Of a DNA stretch of 64,000 nucleotides, positions 25,414 through 37,127 are shown piece after piece. The DNA comes from Taeniopygia guttata. Lineage: Eukaryota > Chordata > Aves > Passeriformes > Estrildidae. Under the pieces are notes generated by a model that was given only the letters and a program-made list of their open reading frames with translations, did no database searches and had not been told where the DNA came from. Position 1 is the stretch's first letter; each line of letters starts with the position of its first letter. The DNA is taken from the NCBI RefSeq assembly GCF_048771995.1, contig NC_133028.1:72031001-72095000 (forward strand), in the 5' to 3' direction. The translations under genes and the position numbers were made by a program.

Positions 25414-28400
25414 AAGTGTCAGCTTGAAAGTAGGGCAGTGGTCAGTGGGGCTACCCAGAGGATCCCTTCTCAGGACACGTCAGACTTGTGTTGTTTCCCT
25501 GTGAAATTTAATCAGAATAGTCAGTTTAAGCAAAAAAAATCTTTTAAACATGAATTTTGTGAAGGAAACTCCTTTGTTTTCTAGGTCACTTAAAGTTAGT
25601 GCCTTTTACTGAACTAAGATTGTGGCTTTCTGATATGGCCTATGATGATATAAAAAGAACTGTGTCCAAAATTCTGGGCAACTTTTCCATAACATTATTG
25701 AAAAGTAGCTTTGAAACACAAATGCAGAGTAGTTTATTTACATTTACAGGCAGCATCAAATGAATATTTATCCAAATTATATGGCAGCTCTTCAGTTAAG
25801 GGTCTCCATGAGCTTTCAGAGTAAGTTGTTTCTATTCAAAAATTTTAATGACAACTGACATATTTGTCTTTTACTATCTCTTCAGTCTTTTTCTCTGCTA
25901 AAGATAGTTTCTCTCTGAAATCTTTCATCAATTAATTTGAATACTTCATTACATAACATTTCCCTTGCCATATCCTCTTAAAAAGCCATACCTGTAAAAT
26001 TACTTGAGGGACAGTTTTCTTCTGTTTTTCCATTTGTTAATTTGGGTTCTCAGTGAATGATTGGCATTTGTGTTTTTCCCCAGTTTTCCCTGTACTGCTT
26101 TTGCTTCTCCATTTCCAAGATTTACAAATCCCTACTGTTCTGTTCTGCCCAAATTTCCTTCCAGCATCTCATTCTTATACCATTTTTTTTTCCAAGTAAG
26201 ATAGAAGCAGATTTAGAGATCCCCATTGCTGATTTCTTTCTACTTCTGAAACAAAGGGTATCTTGAGTACCTTCTCAGAACTTGGTGGATTGCATAAGCT
26301 GCTCTATTGCTTAGGGAAAACAGATTGAGATAATTAAAACAACATTTTAAAAGGAAAGTAAAAGGTAGAGCTAATGTATGGCTGTTGCTGGCAGCATCTG
26401 TGTCCCTCTGCAATGCATCTTAATAAGTATTTGTGTCTAGTTCAAAGATATTTTCCATATTGCAGCAATGTCTCCATAACCTAATTTACTAACACAGTGT
26501 TTTTGAAGTGACTGGTAAAAATAATGTTGCTAAAGGGAATTTTTCATTTGTTCTAGCGCTAAGAATCTCATTCATATTTTCTGTTTTGTTGGATATGGTA
26601 TCAGTCTGGTATTGCTTTACTTAAAAGACAGGTAAAAACTATTACATTTCACAGTGTATCAGTCTTTCTGAATGAGAAGGGGAAATGCACTAACAGTAAT
26701 AACAAGTGTGCAGGATGCAAAAAAAAAAAAAGAAAAAATAGTACTGAGGCAAGCATTATTTTTTGAGAACAACAGTAATTTTGCTTCCTGGTACATGAGC
26801 CTTATGGTATATGAGGCTTTGTTACTAAAATACTTTTTTTTTTCCTTTTTATAAACACATTCTCTTGTTTCAGGAGAGTTAATAAAATATTGCCATATGT
26901 TTGCAATCACTGAATATATATCTAAGGAAATTTAAATATTGTGCAGGTTCTGGCACCCTATAAATTCCCCTCACTGCCCCAACCATCACATGACCTCATC
27001 AAAGAGTTCAAGTTACAGAGTTCTTTCGAAGGTACTTATAAATTATACAATTCTGATTACCCTGACAGTGTCAAGAAACAGTTTTGGAAAGTCTGAAATT
27101 GCTTAAAGAAATGTCAACAACTTTGCCTCATGAGAGGAGATTGTTTAAGATTGGAAATATGAAAAGGAAAAGCCACTGAAAGAACTGTATAAAACAGAAA
27201 AATAAACTCATTGCATTAAACCAAGCAATGTTTGAGTTTGGCAACTTCTGCTTCACTTATATATTACTGGAAAATCAAAGTCTAGCAGTTGTCAGAAATG
27301 CATTTGAGTTTTCTGCATATTACATAATTGTCACTGTGAAGAGACTCAAATAATCTTAATCACTTTTACACACAGACATAGACATAAATGAAGTGAATAA
27401 AAACAGCCCAGTGTTGCACAAATGGCAAAGAAGGATCTTCCATTTCACAACAGTAAAGGTTCGTAGAAATAGAATGGAGGAGAAAGATTTCACATCAGTA
27501 ATAGTGGATTTGCCAAATCAGTACTTTTCAGCCTGGTAGTAAAACAGTTATTAAATATTTTAGCCAAAAATTTGTAATTCTATATAAACAATCCCTGACT
27601 TCTGTCAACACATATGTACAGGGTGTTTGTGTTCTCACACATATTCAGCTATACATAGCTGTAAATTACTTTGATATAGGTCAGTTTAGTTTCTGACTGG
27701 AGAAGATATTTTAGACTATTTTTTAAAATTATAATTTCACAAACAGCCACTCCATCAAATCAGGTCCATCTGCTTTACTCACAAGTTATTTTAGGAACTC
27801 TCTAGTAAATACGTTACTGTTCAAAAACCAAGAAGTAATGGGGATCCAGAAGTGGATCACAATAAAACATAGCCATGCCAAGTGACAAACACATTTTGAA
27901 GAGCAAGTTGTCCCAGTGTCTCTCACTTTTGATATTCAACCAACCCCATTCTTCCTGATTACTGCGTGCCAGCTATCAGCTGTCATTTACCCAGGTGGCA
28001 AACAACTTACTGTGTAATTAATGTAAGTTGTCTGTTTAGTTGTAGTGAAGATCTGATTGAAATACTGGCAGGTTGAAATGTGTTCAACTTTAAAATCTAG
28101 CCTGGATTTCTGTGAAAGATGATTTTTTTTTTCCAAAGCATAATTAACATAGAGTATCTTCTGCTGTTGGCAAAGGATTTTACTTAAGAACTCCAGGAAT
28201 ACAGTAAAGCATATTTTGGTCAGCTCTTCTGTGATTTCATAACTGAGAAATATGTCAAATATGAAAAGAAGAGTTGAAGCAGTAGCTAAAATATAAGTTT
28301 TGCAGGTATTTCCTGTCTCATCCTTGACTAAAAATAAAATCATATTAGAGAATTGTATTCTGGACATCACTATTTTCCTTAGTGCCTGATTAAGAAGGCA

Positions 28401-30640
28401 GATAAATCCAACCAGCAGGTTGTGTCTGGAATGAACCAGACTAGTTTAGCTGGTGTTATCCATTTTTTGAAGCCTTCATGGTTTCATATAGAACCCACTT
28501 CTTCCTGAGGGAATAGATTAAAGAGATATATAGATAGAAACACTATTTTAAAATGAGAGATAAATTCTAGAGCATTTTGTGTGAGGGTTGACACGTTTCA
28601 TTTGTGCTTGATGATCAGTTACACACACATAGATGGGAACACTTTTGCCATCAATCTCTCCTAAGCAGTAGTTTCTACGTGAGCATATTCAAACACCACA
28701 TACCTCAACATTTCAAATATGGAGCTCATATTCTAATACAAAACAAACCACTTTTCCTTGCTTTTATTTTAATATACCAGGGTAAAGTAGACACTGAGAT
28801 GTCTCAAACACAGTGATGTCATTAGGTCTGGGAAAACCATCTGCTGGGCATGAAAAGGCTTGGAAGGGAGAGAGATGCCAGAAGTAGCATGGGCAATACA
28901 CAAAGGAAAAAGATGACATAATTGACAAGCACATGAATAAATTCCTTTAATGGCTACATGCAGCATCAAGCATCTCTATCCAGCTTGGCATTTCTCTGGA
29001 CTAATCTACTAATTGACCAAAAGATAGGAAAAAAAAGGTTTCACTGGTCTTTAGTTTGGAGGGTTGTGCAATACAGCAATTCTTTTGGTATACCACCAAC
29101 ACCAATAAATGTTTGTGGAGAGAGAGAAAGGAAGAGAACACCAGCCCATAGCAGAAATAGCAGGGTGGGGGCAAAGTTAAAGTTTTGTTCACACTTACAT
29201 CAGGCAGGTACTAAAAAGACGCAGAGTAGGATGAGTGTGGGACAAAACACAGATTTTGAGACAACAGGAAGTTTTCTCAACACTTCCACTGTTACTGGAA
29301 ATTTGCATTATTTTCATAGCACTCAAAAGAATTTTAGGGGAAAGTAATGAACCAGGAGAATAGGCAGAGCCTCAGTTATTTTTTTTTTCATACACAATTG
29401 CTAAATATCACATAGAGAGCCAATATCACATGTAAGATATCACAAAGAGAAAGAATATCCAATGAGATGAATTAATGAAATTTAGGAGTAGATAAGCTCT
29501 CTCCCCATTACTATAAGCATAGCTTTCCATCCTCATTATATAATTTTTAAAATTTCATTTTCATCAATCAGTTTCAAACCTGTCATCTAAAACAGTGCAA
29601 GTCTTTCTACAGAAGCAAATTCAGTCCCACTTATGCCCTGATTAACTTGTCCATTTGCATAGCATGCTGTTTCAAATGTGATTTATTAGTAAAATACATG
29701 CTTTAATGACTTGCCTTGTTTCTTAATTTATAAGCCTGAGTTAATGGAGGTTTTTCTCTCTTAAAGTTTTCCAGATCTTATTGCCTCGTATAAGCAAAAC
29801 AGTGGCTGTTAATCAATGCAGTTCACTTTGTTACACCAAGAACTCCCAATTGTCCCAGCATTTGGGCAGGCAGTAGCTTTTTGGGACCAGCCTTCAGCTG
29901 CCTGCTGCAGAACTGCACCCAAGATGAGCTGGGACTCCTGTCACCCTCATCTCCTCTTGTTGGTTTTCCCAGCTTTTATAGAGACAGGGCAACTGAGAGG
30001 CATTTTAAAAGATTTTATTCCATTATCAGTCTCAATGCATAGTGAGACACAAGAGATGAAAAACTTAATGCATTCCATCAGAAGCCTTTCTCTCAAAGTG
30101 TAAAAATTCTTTACAAATCCATTTCCCACATCCTCCCATTCAAAGTGAACAATATGGGAATAGGGCAGCACAGTGCAGATGGACACACAAGTCTGAGAGG
30201 CTCAGATGAGGGTAAAAGGAAGCAGACCCTGTTTTCCATGCTCCAGAGGGGTCATTCTCTCTCTGTAATTCTAATTTAAACCATGCCTTTTTATCTTGAA
30301 TTCAGGGTTGTGGAAGCAGAGGGAGAAACTCCCCCCGCCCCATCTCCCCCACCTCATACACTGGGACAATCTTAATGTAAAACCTGCTTTTACTGCACTG
30401 TGAGAACAGCTGTCTGAACCATATCAGCATTTTGCATGCATTGTAAACTCATGGAAAAGAAAAATAAGTTAATTGAAAATGTGCTGCAGTTTGTGCCAGT
30501 CTTGTTCATGTCACCCTGAAAGAATTCCCACCCCTGATACACACTTCTTCAAGGATTTAGAGTTTATCTGTGAGACTCAAGACTTTTATTACATAGAAAG
30601 CATCAGGTTTTTAAAAATGCATGGAAATCCAAAATTTCCT
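25414..30640. other. AT-rich non-coding DNA, no gene seen
   Basis: No interspersed repeats recognised. At 29404-29460 there are loose repeats of AATATCACA. The frames at 27987-28370 (minus), 28958-29347 (plus) and 29816-30103 (plus) lack recognisable motifs. A C-rich run lies at about 30331-30352. Confidence 0.5.
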
Positions 30641-33600
30641 ACTTTTTTTTTTTTTTTTTTTTGTTACTGGAATAGGTTTGAAAACACAGGAAGATGGTTA
30701 TGAAATGAAATTTAGATTAAATTAATTAAGATTAGTTTGCCATCTTTTGCAGAAGGGTAGAACCAGGTGATGTTACCGAGCACAACAGCAAGAAAAATAT
30801 TTTCGCTTCACAATTTGCAATTCAATTATTTTTCCCTCAGTCAAATTAAAAATACAGTTTCATTACTTTGCTGGTATTACAGTGGTTATTGATGAGGCAC
30901 TAACAGAGGGTCTGTTGCACAGTGCAGAACACTACAGAAGCCCTTCTTATAACTGAAGTGCAGCTCAAACATCTAAAACATGTTATGTAAAAAACAAAGA
31001 GTGAAATACAACCAAATAAGCCCCTCCAAAACCTATTGTCATAAACCATAATACTCCCCAGGTGACTTGAATATTCCCTAGTGACAGGAAGCCACCTCAA
31101 ACTGCCATAGGTTTCCCTAGCAGTTATTTCATTACCAGATATTAACTGGTCATCAGTGGATCATAAAGCTCTGCCAACTTTTCCTCTCCCTGTTTTCCCC
31201 ACTCCCAAGCACCAAACAAATCCTCTAGTGGGCTTTGATATTCAGAATTTCCCATTCCTTAAAATGAACCAACCAACCAATGATGGCAGCAATCCTATAC
31301 TTAAACTCACAAGATGATACTAAAAGTTTTGCTAAAGGAATGAGATCTAAGAAGCTGTTAATACCAAAACTTCTCAGTAGACTATGAACTATTCTACAGT
31401 TATGGTTGGTAGAACTCAACAATTTTCTTTTTAATGTTCCTCCTAATCATACTGGAATACGAAAATATTGAAATATAAAAATAACCTATATAAATACCAA
31501 GTTTTCCTGATGGGTCTCAGAAAGATGTCCAGAAAAATAAAATTTAAAAAATTAAAATTGAAAATCAAGTGATTGATTCAGAGGATAAAATATGTACAGT
31601 CCCAAAATGGACTAATGGTTGTCGTTAGCATTTATAGTCTTCCAATAATCAATAGGAAAAGATTCACTGCTGGAACCACGAAAGACTGCAGTATTTTAAT
31701 GACTACAGAATAATTACCACTTGTAAGTATATAACCAAACTTTGCTCATTTACAAATTGGAGAGCAGCAGAAAAAGATGAATGATGGGCTCACTTCAGCT
31801 TATTAGAGGCTTTTTTGTGTCGACACGTCAAAGGCAAAGAAACTAAAATCCTGTAGATATAGGTCTCCAGGGAGAACAGCGAGTCAGGGATTCTCTGATG
31901 AAAGTTTTTTTCCCTAAAAAATTGGATTGCCTGAAGGAATGTATGAACCAGTTTAGATGAGAAGACCCTTTCTGGTTCAAAGAGGAGAAAGGGTGGGGGG
32001 TAAAGCCCATTTTTTCTTACCTCTAAATAAGTAAAATCTGTAAAAATTAGAGCACTTAACTGGAACACAGAACACCTCACCCAGCTTCATCCCAGAAATC
32101 TCTCCCAGCCACTGAACTGCAAAGAAAGCTTGATCATTTTTTTGGAAAACAGAATTGAAACAAAGAGAATAAAGTAAGAGACATCTAAGAAAACCAACTG
32201 AGTGCTGGTCACTGTGCTCACCTTAGATGTGAAAAATTAAGTCTCCAGTACACCTAATCAAGATAGACTCGTCCTTTAAAGTTCAAGCAGGTACCCTGCT
32301 AGCTTGGGTAATGACTGCCCTGATAAATATAAGAACTGGTCACTTGCTTTTCATGGAGAAGTTTGAGGTTTCCTGAGTGCATAATAATGTCATGGTATCA
32401 AAGAAGTCTTGAAAACCACCAGCAGACAGGAGCACCTAAAGGCTCACTTTTCCACCGTCACTGACATGCACACCCAGTGTGAGTCATACTAGAGACTGCA
32501 CAAGTCCTACAAAACATACTTAAAATTCACATTAGGCCGGAAATTTGGCTACAAGCTTCAAGGATAATTTTATGTCAGTTCTGGTTTCAGACAAAACTAC
32601 TTTTGCTGTCATTTTATGTCATTTTACTTTGTAAGAAGGTAGAGATGAATGGTACTGAGGCACAAGGTGCAGAGCAACCCTCCACAAACACTCCACTGGT
32701 TTCCCCTGCTGAATCCATGATCCATTAAGAAAATTAAGAAGAAAATTCCCTTATTTCACTACTGTCAGGTGCCAGTTTGCTTTCCTTTCTCTCAGTGCAC
32801 AATAGCAACACATGGAGATGCTTTGAAACACTGCCACTGTGATTTCATTTTTCCCAAATAAGACTAGACCAAACCACTGAAAGCCAGGGGCTGCCTCCAC
32901 ATTGGAGTAGAGAGCAGAGTCAGAGTATTGAGAGGAGATACTCTACATTTCAAATAGGCTCAGCTGAAGTAAGGCCATCATGCTTAACTAGTCTAATTAG
33001 GGTATAGGATTCAATTTGGAAAGTACATTTTTAATAAACATATGTTGAGGTGCATTGCATTCTTTTTGAAAAGGCTTCAGAAGTACGATTACACTTTACA
33101 GATCTATGAAAAGGAACAGATATGCCTCATCTTTGGAATGGTGTTCTGTAAAATTCCTTTCTTTACCAGACTAGCACAGACAACAAGATTAAAAGCATTT
33201 CTGAAATAATCCGGGATCTACACAATGTTGTCATTTCTACAGCCAGTATCACGTTAAACCTCACACAGCAAAATAATTAGCTTGGGTTCTGTGTTTGTGT
33301 GTGTAGTGTGGGTTGTGGGGTCTTTTAAAAAGCACTTCAATATGGATCAACAGATCTGAAAAAGAACATAAGATGCTCGTGATATTAGACTAGCCACTTT
33401 GAATTATGCCTAATATAAAGAGCTAAGTTTCAAATAGCTGCAATTGTTAAGAGTTTTCAACGTCTGTGAAAAGACAGAATGACTGATGATGATTCAGAAT
33501 TAATTGCAACTTGGTGTCACGACATGCCTGCCCTAAGTAATACACTAATACCAATAGAGCAAACCCTTTCTTTTGTTGTACCCTATAAATGAGATTTTCT

Positions 33601-34017
33601 GTCAGGCATGCAAAAATCTTCAGAAAAAAGCATCTGTCTGAGCAGTTTTTAATTTAACAGGCAAATATAGTGCTTTGTATCAATAGTCTTCTCTTTTGTC
33701 TCTACCCCCAACAGCTCAAGCCACCAGAAGATGAACACACCAGAAGTTCCCTTTATTAGAGTGCTTGCTGACATGAACTAAATTGTCAAATTAACGACAA
33801 AATCCTTAGAGAACCAAAATCACTACATGGGAGAAATCCCTGTACAAAGGAGCTTTAGCTGAAGACCAAAGCAGCTCACATTGCTTAATAAACTATTAAT
33901 GTTACAATTTTTTAAATATGTCAGTACAAGGGTACATTATACACATCTCCTTGCAAGAATTTCATCAAGCTGAGTTTCTCTGATACTGGAACAGTACTTT
34001 GGTAGAGTTTATCATCT
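30641..34017. other. AT-rich non-coding DNA, no gene seen
   Basis: Starts with a T-run of about 20 at 30643-30662. A short GT-rich stretch lies at about 33291-33318. The minus-strand frame at 31790-32080 is not recognisable. Confidence 0.5.
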
Positions 34018-34036
34018 ATAGATAGATAGATAGATA
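34018..34036. repeat. GATA microsatellite
   Basis: About 4.5 tandem copies of GATA in 19 bp, preceded by ATCTATA, which gives short dyad symmetry at the left edge. Confidence 0.85.
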
Positions 34037-34899
34037 AAGTGGAACATTTCAACATCCAGGTTTTTAATTTTAAATAGAGTTTTATGTTTCATCAGACTAA
34101 AGCTGGAGCTGAAACATACATAATGAACTTACTTACTTTAGTCATTGTACTTTAATAAGAATATTTAAAAATTCTCAAGAATTTCTGGGGATAGAGACCA
34201 TTAATTTGGGAGAAAAAGCAATGATTTGATGTGGTCAGTTTCAGAGTTTCTTGATTTTCCTCTGGTGTCAGTGTAAACAAGCCATTCAACAACAGGTTGA
34301 ATAATGAGAGAATGTGGGAGGATGTAGTAAGAGTCACATAAATGTTATAATTTTACTTTTGATTATTACTAATTTTTTTCAATTATAATCCTTTAAAACA
34401 AAAAACCCAAACCACAACAAACAAATAAATTGAGCCCACCCCCCGCCCCTTTCCAAACACCCCAAGACTTTTGCTTCCTCCCCTCTTTCTCTGTTTTACT
34501 CTGAAGCGATCTGACTCATTCATATTTGCAGCTCTAGGTAAAATCCTTGTCAAACACTGAAGAGAATCATGAAACTACTCATTGTAAAATGCCCTTTTTC
34601 ACATTTTAAATTCTTTTGGCATTTACAAGCATGTAAAGTGTTCTTCATTATCCACTGTACAATACTGGGAAGCTACCAAGATGATAATTTTGATCAAATG
34701 CAGCAGGCTAAACTAAAGATGAGAATTTTGAAAGAGGAGTTTGGTTCTGCAGCTCTACAGGCAAAGCAGATGCACAAGTAGCAGGACTAAGGGAACCCTT
34801 TGATCTCACCTACCTTTCATGTATAATTGACAGCGGTAATTTGGTCTCAGGGATGATGGAAAGGCAGCTGAGATATTCTATGAGATGCCTGTGTACCAG
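34037..34899. other. AT-rich non-coding DNA, no gene seen
   Basis: A C-rich run CCCACCCCCCGCCCC lies around 34435-34449. Otherwise featureless. Confidence 0.5.
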
Positions 34900-35143
34900 G
34901 GAGAAGCAACATATGCTTGATACAAGCTGACAGGAAACACAAAGCCAGAGGAATCGGCGTTGCCGAGCACCAGTGCCGCGCAGCACCGCGGTCAAACGCA
35001 AAAGGGCAGCGACACAACCCTCCTGCTGCAGCTGGCCTTTGGGCAGGCTCTGGGTCACTCCTTCTGCCCACACAAGGGAAAAGAAGCTATTGTGCTCAGA
35101 AACACCCAGAAGCAGAAACAGAAACAGGTTACTTTACAGAGAG
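34900..35143. other. small CpG-containing, GC-richer segment left of the solo LTR
   Basis: Between about 34950 and 35010 there are eight or nine CpG dinucleotides (ATCGGCG, TTGCCGAG, TGCCGCGCAG, CACCGCGG, AACGCA, GCGACA), dense for this CpG-poor window. Open frames exist on both strands (87 codons minus, 108-116 codons plus), but none is recognisable and the plus frames run on into the LTR. It may be unique DNA with an exon or promoter, or a fragment of another mobile element. Confidence 0.35.
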
Positions 35144-35147
35144 CAGG
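35144..35147 (+). repeat. target-site duplication, left copy (CAGG)
   Basis: CAGG precedes the TGTCAG start of the LTR and is repeated directly after its CA end at 36035-36038. Four-base duplications are typical of gammaretrovirus-like (ERV1) integrations. Confidence 0.65.
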
Positions 35148-35575
35148 TGTCAGAACTCAGAATGTCCCTCAGACATTTTTGGATGTTCCGGGCCCAGCTC
35201 AGAAGCATTTGAGACCCTGGCAGGCAGCTGGAAACAGCTGTGATTTTGGGTTTGAGCCATGGAACGATTTACCAACCTTGCAGGAAGAACAAGAAGTCAC
35301 AAAAGTTTAGATATTATAATAGAAGTAGTCATAAAGTAAAGGGAAGAATTTTTTTTGAGTGCTGCACAGGGGGGGTTTTAGGTCTTTTACATGGGGGTCA
35401 GAGGTTTTAAGATGGAGGGATTTGGGCCTGTCCTGTCCTCCCTCTTTCTCCTTCCTTACCTCCATGTTCTTGGTGATGTTGGCACTCCCAGATTGGTTTA
35501 GAGTAGAAAAGCACCATTTAATATAGGTAATAGGCACTGGGAAAAAACTGTACCCATGTAACACGTAATGTGCCA

Positions 35576-35583
35576 TGTAAAAG
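35576..35583 (+). promoter_or_regulatory. degraded TATA position in VNTR unit 1
   Basis: TGTAAAAG stands where the other units have TATAAAAG, a single A-to-G change that should weaken TBP binding. Confidence 0.5.
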
Positions 35584-35656
35584 ATAGAAAAGCACCATTT
35601 AATATAGGTAATAGGCACTGGGGAAAAACTGTACCCATGTAACACGTAATGTACCA

Positions 35657-35664
35657 TATAAAAG
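35657..35664 (+). promoter_or_regulatory. TATA box in VNTR unit 2
   Basis: TATAAAAG in the repeat-unit context ACGTAATGTACCA. It is a duplicate of the LTR core promoter element. Confidence 0.5.
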
Positions 35665-35737
35665 ATAGAAAAGCACCATTTAATATAGGTAATGGGCATT
35701 GGGGAAAAACTGTACCCATGTAACACGTAATGTACCA

Positions 35738-35745
35738 TATAAAAG
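35738..35745 (+). promoter_or_regulatory. TATA box in VNTR unit 3
   Basis: TATAAAAG, identical to the unit 2 site and 81 bp downstream of it. Confidence 0.5.
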
Positions 35746-35818
35746 ATAGAAAAGCACCATTTAATATAGGTAATAGGCATTGGGGAAAAACTGTACCCAT
35801 GTAACACGTAATGTACCA

Positions 35819-35826
35819 TATAAAAG
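35819..35826 (+). promoter_or_regulatory. TATA box in VNTR unit 4, presumed native LTR promoter
   Basis: TATAAAAG followed by the GC-rich R region (GCAGCAGCCCTGGGCAGGG). It is the last unit and adjoins unique LTR sequence, so transcription in the ancestral single-unit LTR probably initiated about 25-30 bp downstream of here. Confidence 0.6.
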
Positions 35827-35949
35827 ACAGCAGCAGCCCTGGGCAGGGGGAGAGAAGAAGCAGTCGGGAGTCAGAGAGGATGTCAGGGTGTGTGTGTGCC
35901 TCTGCCTGAGCTGCCGAAGCTCAAGAAAACAACCTTTTAAATAACTTGC

Positions 35950-35955
35950 AATAAA
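35950..35955 (+). terminator. LTR polyadenylation signal
   Basis: AATAAA in R of the solo LTR, followed within 60 bp by a GT-rich stretch (ACTGTTGAGCC and GGAAACATGGGTTGG). Confidence 0.6.
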
Positions 35956-36038
35956 CTACCTTGAGACTGGATGACTGAAGACTGTTGAGCCTTTCTTTGG
36001 AAACATGGGTTGGAGGAGAGACTTTTCCACCACACAGG

Positions 36039-36348
36039 AAACCATATCCTTAAGTGCCACAACAACATGTCTTTTTATACACTTCCTGGGACTGGAATTC
36101 AAGGACTTTCCTGGGCAGCCTGTTCCACTGCTTGACCAACTTTTCTGTAAAGAACATTCCCATCCAACTATTCCCTGACAGCTCGAGGCTGTTTCCTCTC
36201 ATCCTGTCCCTGGTTACCTGGGAGAAGGGGCCAACCCTCACCTGGCTTCACCTTCCTTTCAGAGAGCTGTAGAAAGTGATAAGGTCCCCCCAAGCCTCCT
36301 TTTCACCAGGTAAATACCCCCAGCTCCCTCAGCTGCTCCTCATAATTT
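36039..36348 (-). mobile_element. CR1 LINE fragment, minus strand
   Basis: The plus strand shows reverse-complement CR1 blocks in order: GGGCAGCCTGTTCCACTGCT, TCTGTAAAGAACATTCCCAT, CTGTTTCCTCTCATCCTGTC, GGTTACCTGGGAGAAGGGGC, CAACCCTCACCTGGCTTCAC and CAGCTCCCTCAGCTGCTCCT. It abuts the right target duplication of the solo LTR. Both ends of the LINE are truncated. Confidence 0.85.
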
Positions 36349-37102
36349 AAATAGAGCTTTTATTCCTTCTCTGGTAAAACTAAAAAATATCTTTTTAGGT
36401 AGAGGTGCTGACATTAGTCATTTAGGGGAAGCGTTAAGATGCTGGCCCTTTGAAATTTCAGTTATGGGAGCTAAAACTCAACTTTCACTTGCTTTAATAA
36501 AAAGTCACCTACGTAGAAATGGGGAAAAAAGAGTTAAAAATGTACTTATGTGCAGGCAAGTTAATACTGTAATTAAGTTTTAGAGTGAGCACAGACAAAA
36601 CATTCTCACAATGAGATCACTTCTGTATATCAAAGATAGCACAAATCAAAACTTCACAACACAGATGGGTCCAATTTGCTGCTTTTTTCAATTTGCATAG
36701 ATTTTTTTTGTCCCACAGTAAAAATCTTTAATGCAAGAGTTATTTCTATCATGATTAATTTCTGTTAATCTGCACTGTGGATCTCTGCTGTTTTCCAAGT
36801 ATCACCTTGGGAGAATAAATATTATTATTACAGGTAGAAGAAAAAGAAAACTTTCATTTTCTGTTCAATACTATCAAAAACCACTCAGTAACAAAAGGAT
36901 GGCTAAATCTTGAACTTATTTACAAAGAAACAGGAAACCTCTAAGGTATATAAAGGTAGGAAAAGGCTGTTCTCCAAATAAAGATCCTGTGTGTCTAATC
37001 CTGAGGCAACACAAAGCATGAGGCCTGAAGTCCTGGATGCCTCCGAATTTTCTCGATGCTTCTACAACAAAAGTTTTTTCTCCTCATTTCAGAGATTCAA
37101 TC
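36349..37102. other. AT-rich non-coding DNA, no gene seen
   Basis: A TATATAAAG at 36947-36955 is followed 22 nt later by AATAAA at 36977-36982, which weakly resembles a compact LTR promoter and polyadenylation arrangement. No LTR ends were found. Confidence 0.45.
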
Positions 37103-37127
37103 TTTTTTTTTTTTTTTTTTTTTTTTT
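37103..37127. repeat. T25 homopolymer (A25 on minus strand)
   Basis: On the minus strand the A25 follows CATAAAATGAAGTCCAG, so a CATAAA variant polyadenylation hexamer lies within 20 nt of the tract. Confidence 0.85.

Larger units (their letters stand above)
35505..35828 (+). repeat. four-unit 81-bp VNTR in LTR U3
   Basis: The landmark GCACCATTTAATATAGG starts at 35511, 35592, 35673 and 35754, exactly 81 bp apart. Units differ by only a few bases, such as GTGCCATGTAAAAG in the first against GTACCATATAAAAG in the rest. Because 81 is 27 codons, the minus strand stays open and gives a spurious 170-codon frame of 27-residue repeats (35307-35819). Confidence 0.95.
35148..36034 (+). mobile_element. 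solo ERV LTR with amplified promoter repeat
   Basis: An 887-bp element starts TGTCAG and ends CCACCACA, with the TG...CA termini of retroviral LTRs and a 4-bp direct duplication CAGG on both sides. It contains a U3 homologous to the 23.4-kb LTR, four 81-bp tandem units at 35505-35828, TATAAAAG at 35819-35826, and AATAAA at 35950-35955, 124 bp after the last TATA box, followed by a GT-containing U5. No retroviral coding sequence lies on either side, so it is a solo LTR left by recombination between two LTRs. The family name cannot be assigned without a repeat library. Confidence 0.85.

Noticed and set aside
25231..25584. 117-codon plus-strand frame rich in Phe and Leu, membrane-protein-like
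   Set aside because: The hydrophobic run is the translation of the T/C tract; no domain flanks it.
28958..29347. 129-codon plus-strand frame
   Set aside because: No domain, and a 63-codon minus-strand frame overlaps it with equal lack of content.
34435..34475. G-quadruplex on the minus strand from C-runs
   Set aside because: The loop before the fourth run is about 10 nt, beyond the standard limit of 7.
35307..35819. 170-codon minus-strand open frame, longest in the window
   Set aside because: It is the antisense of the 81-bp LTR minisatellite. Its repetitive product follows from the period being divisible by three.
23445..36034. a full provirus bounded by the two related LTRs
   Set aside because: The interval holds no gag, pol or env resemblance, the LTRs have different 3' parts, and the right one has its own CAGG duplication as a solo element.
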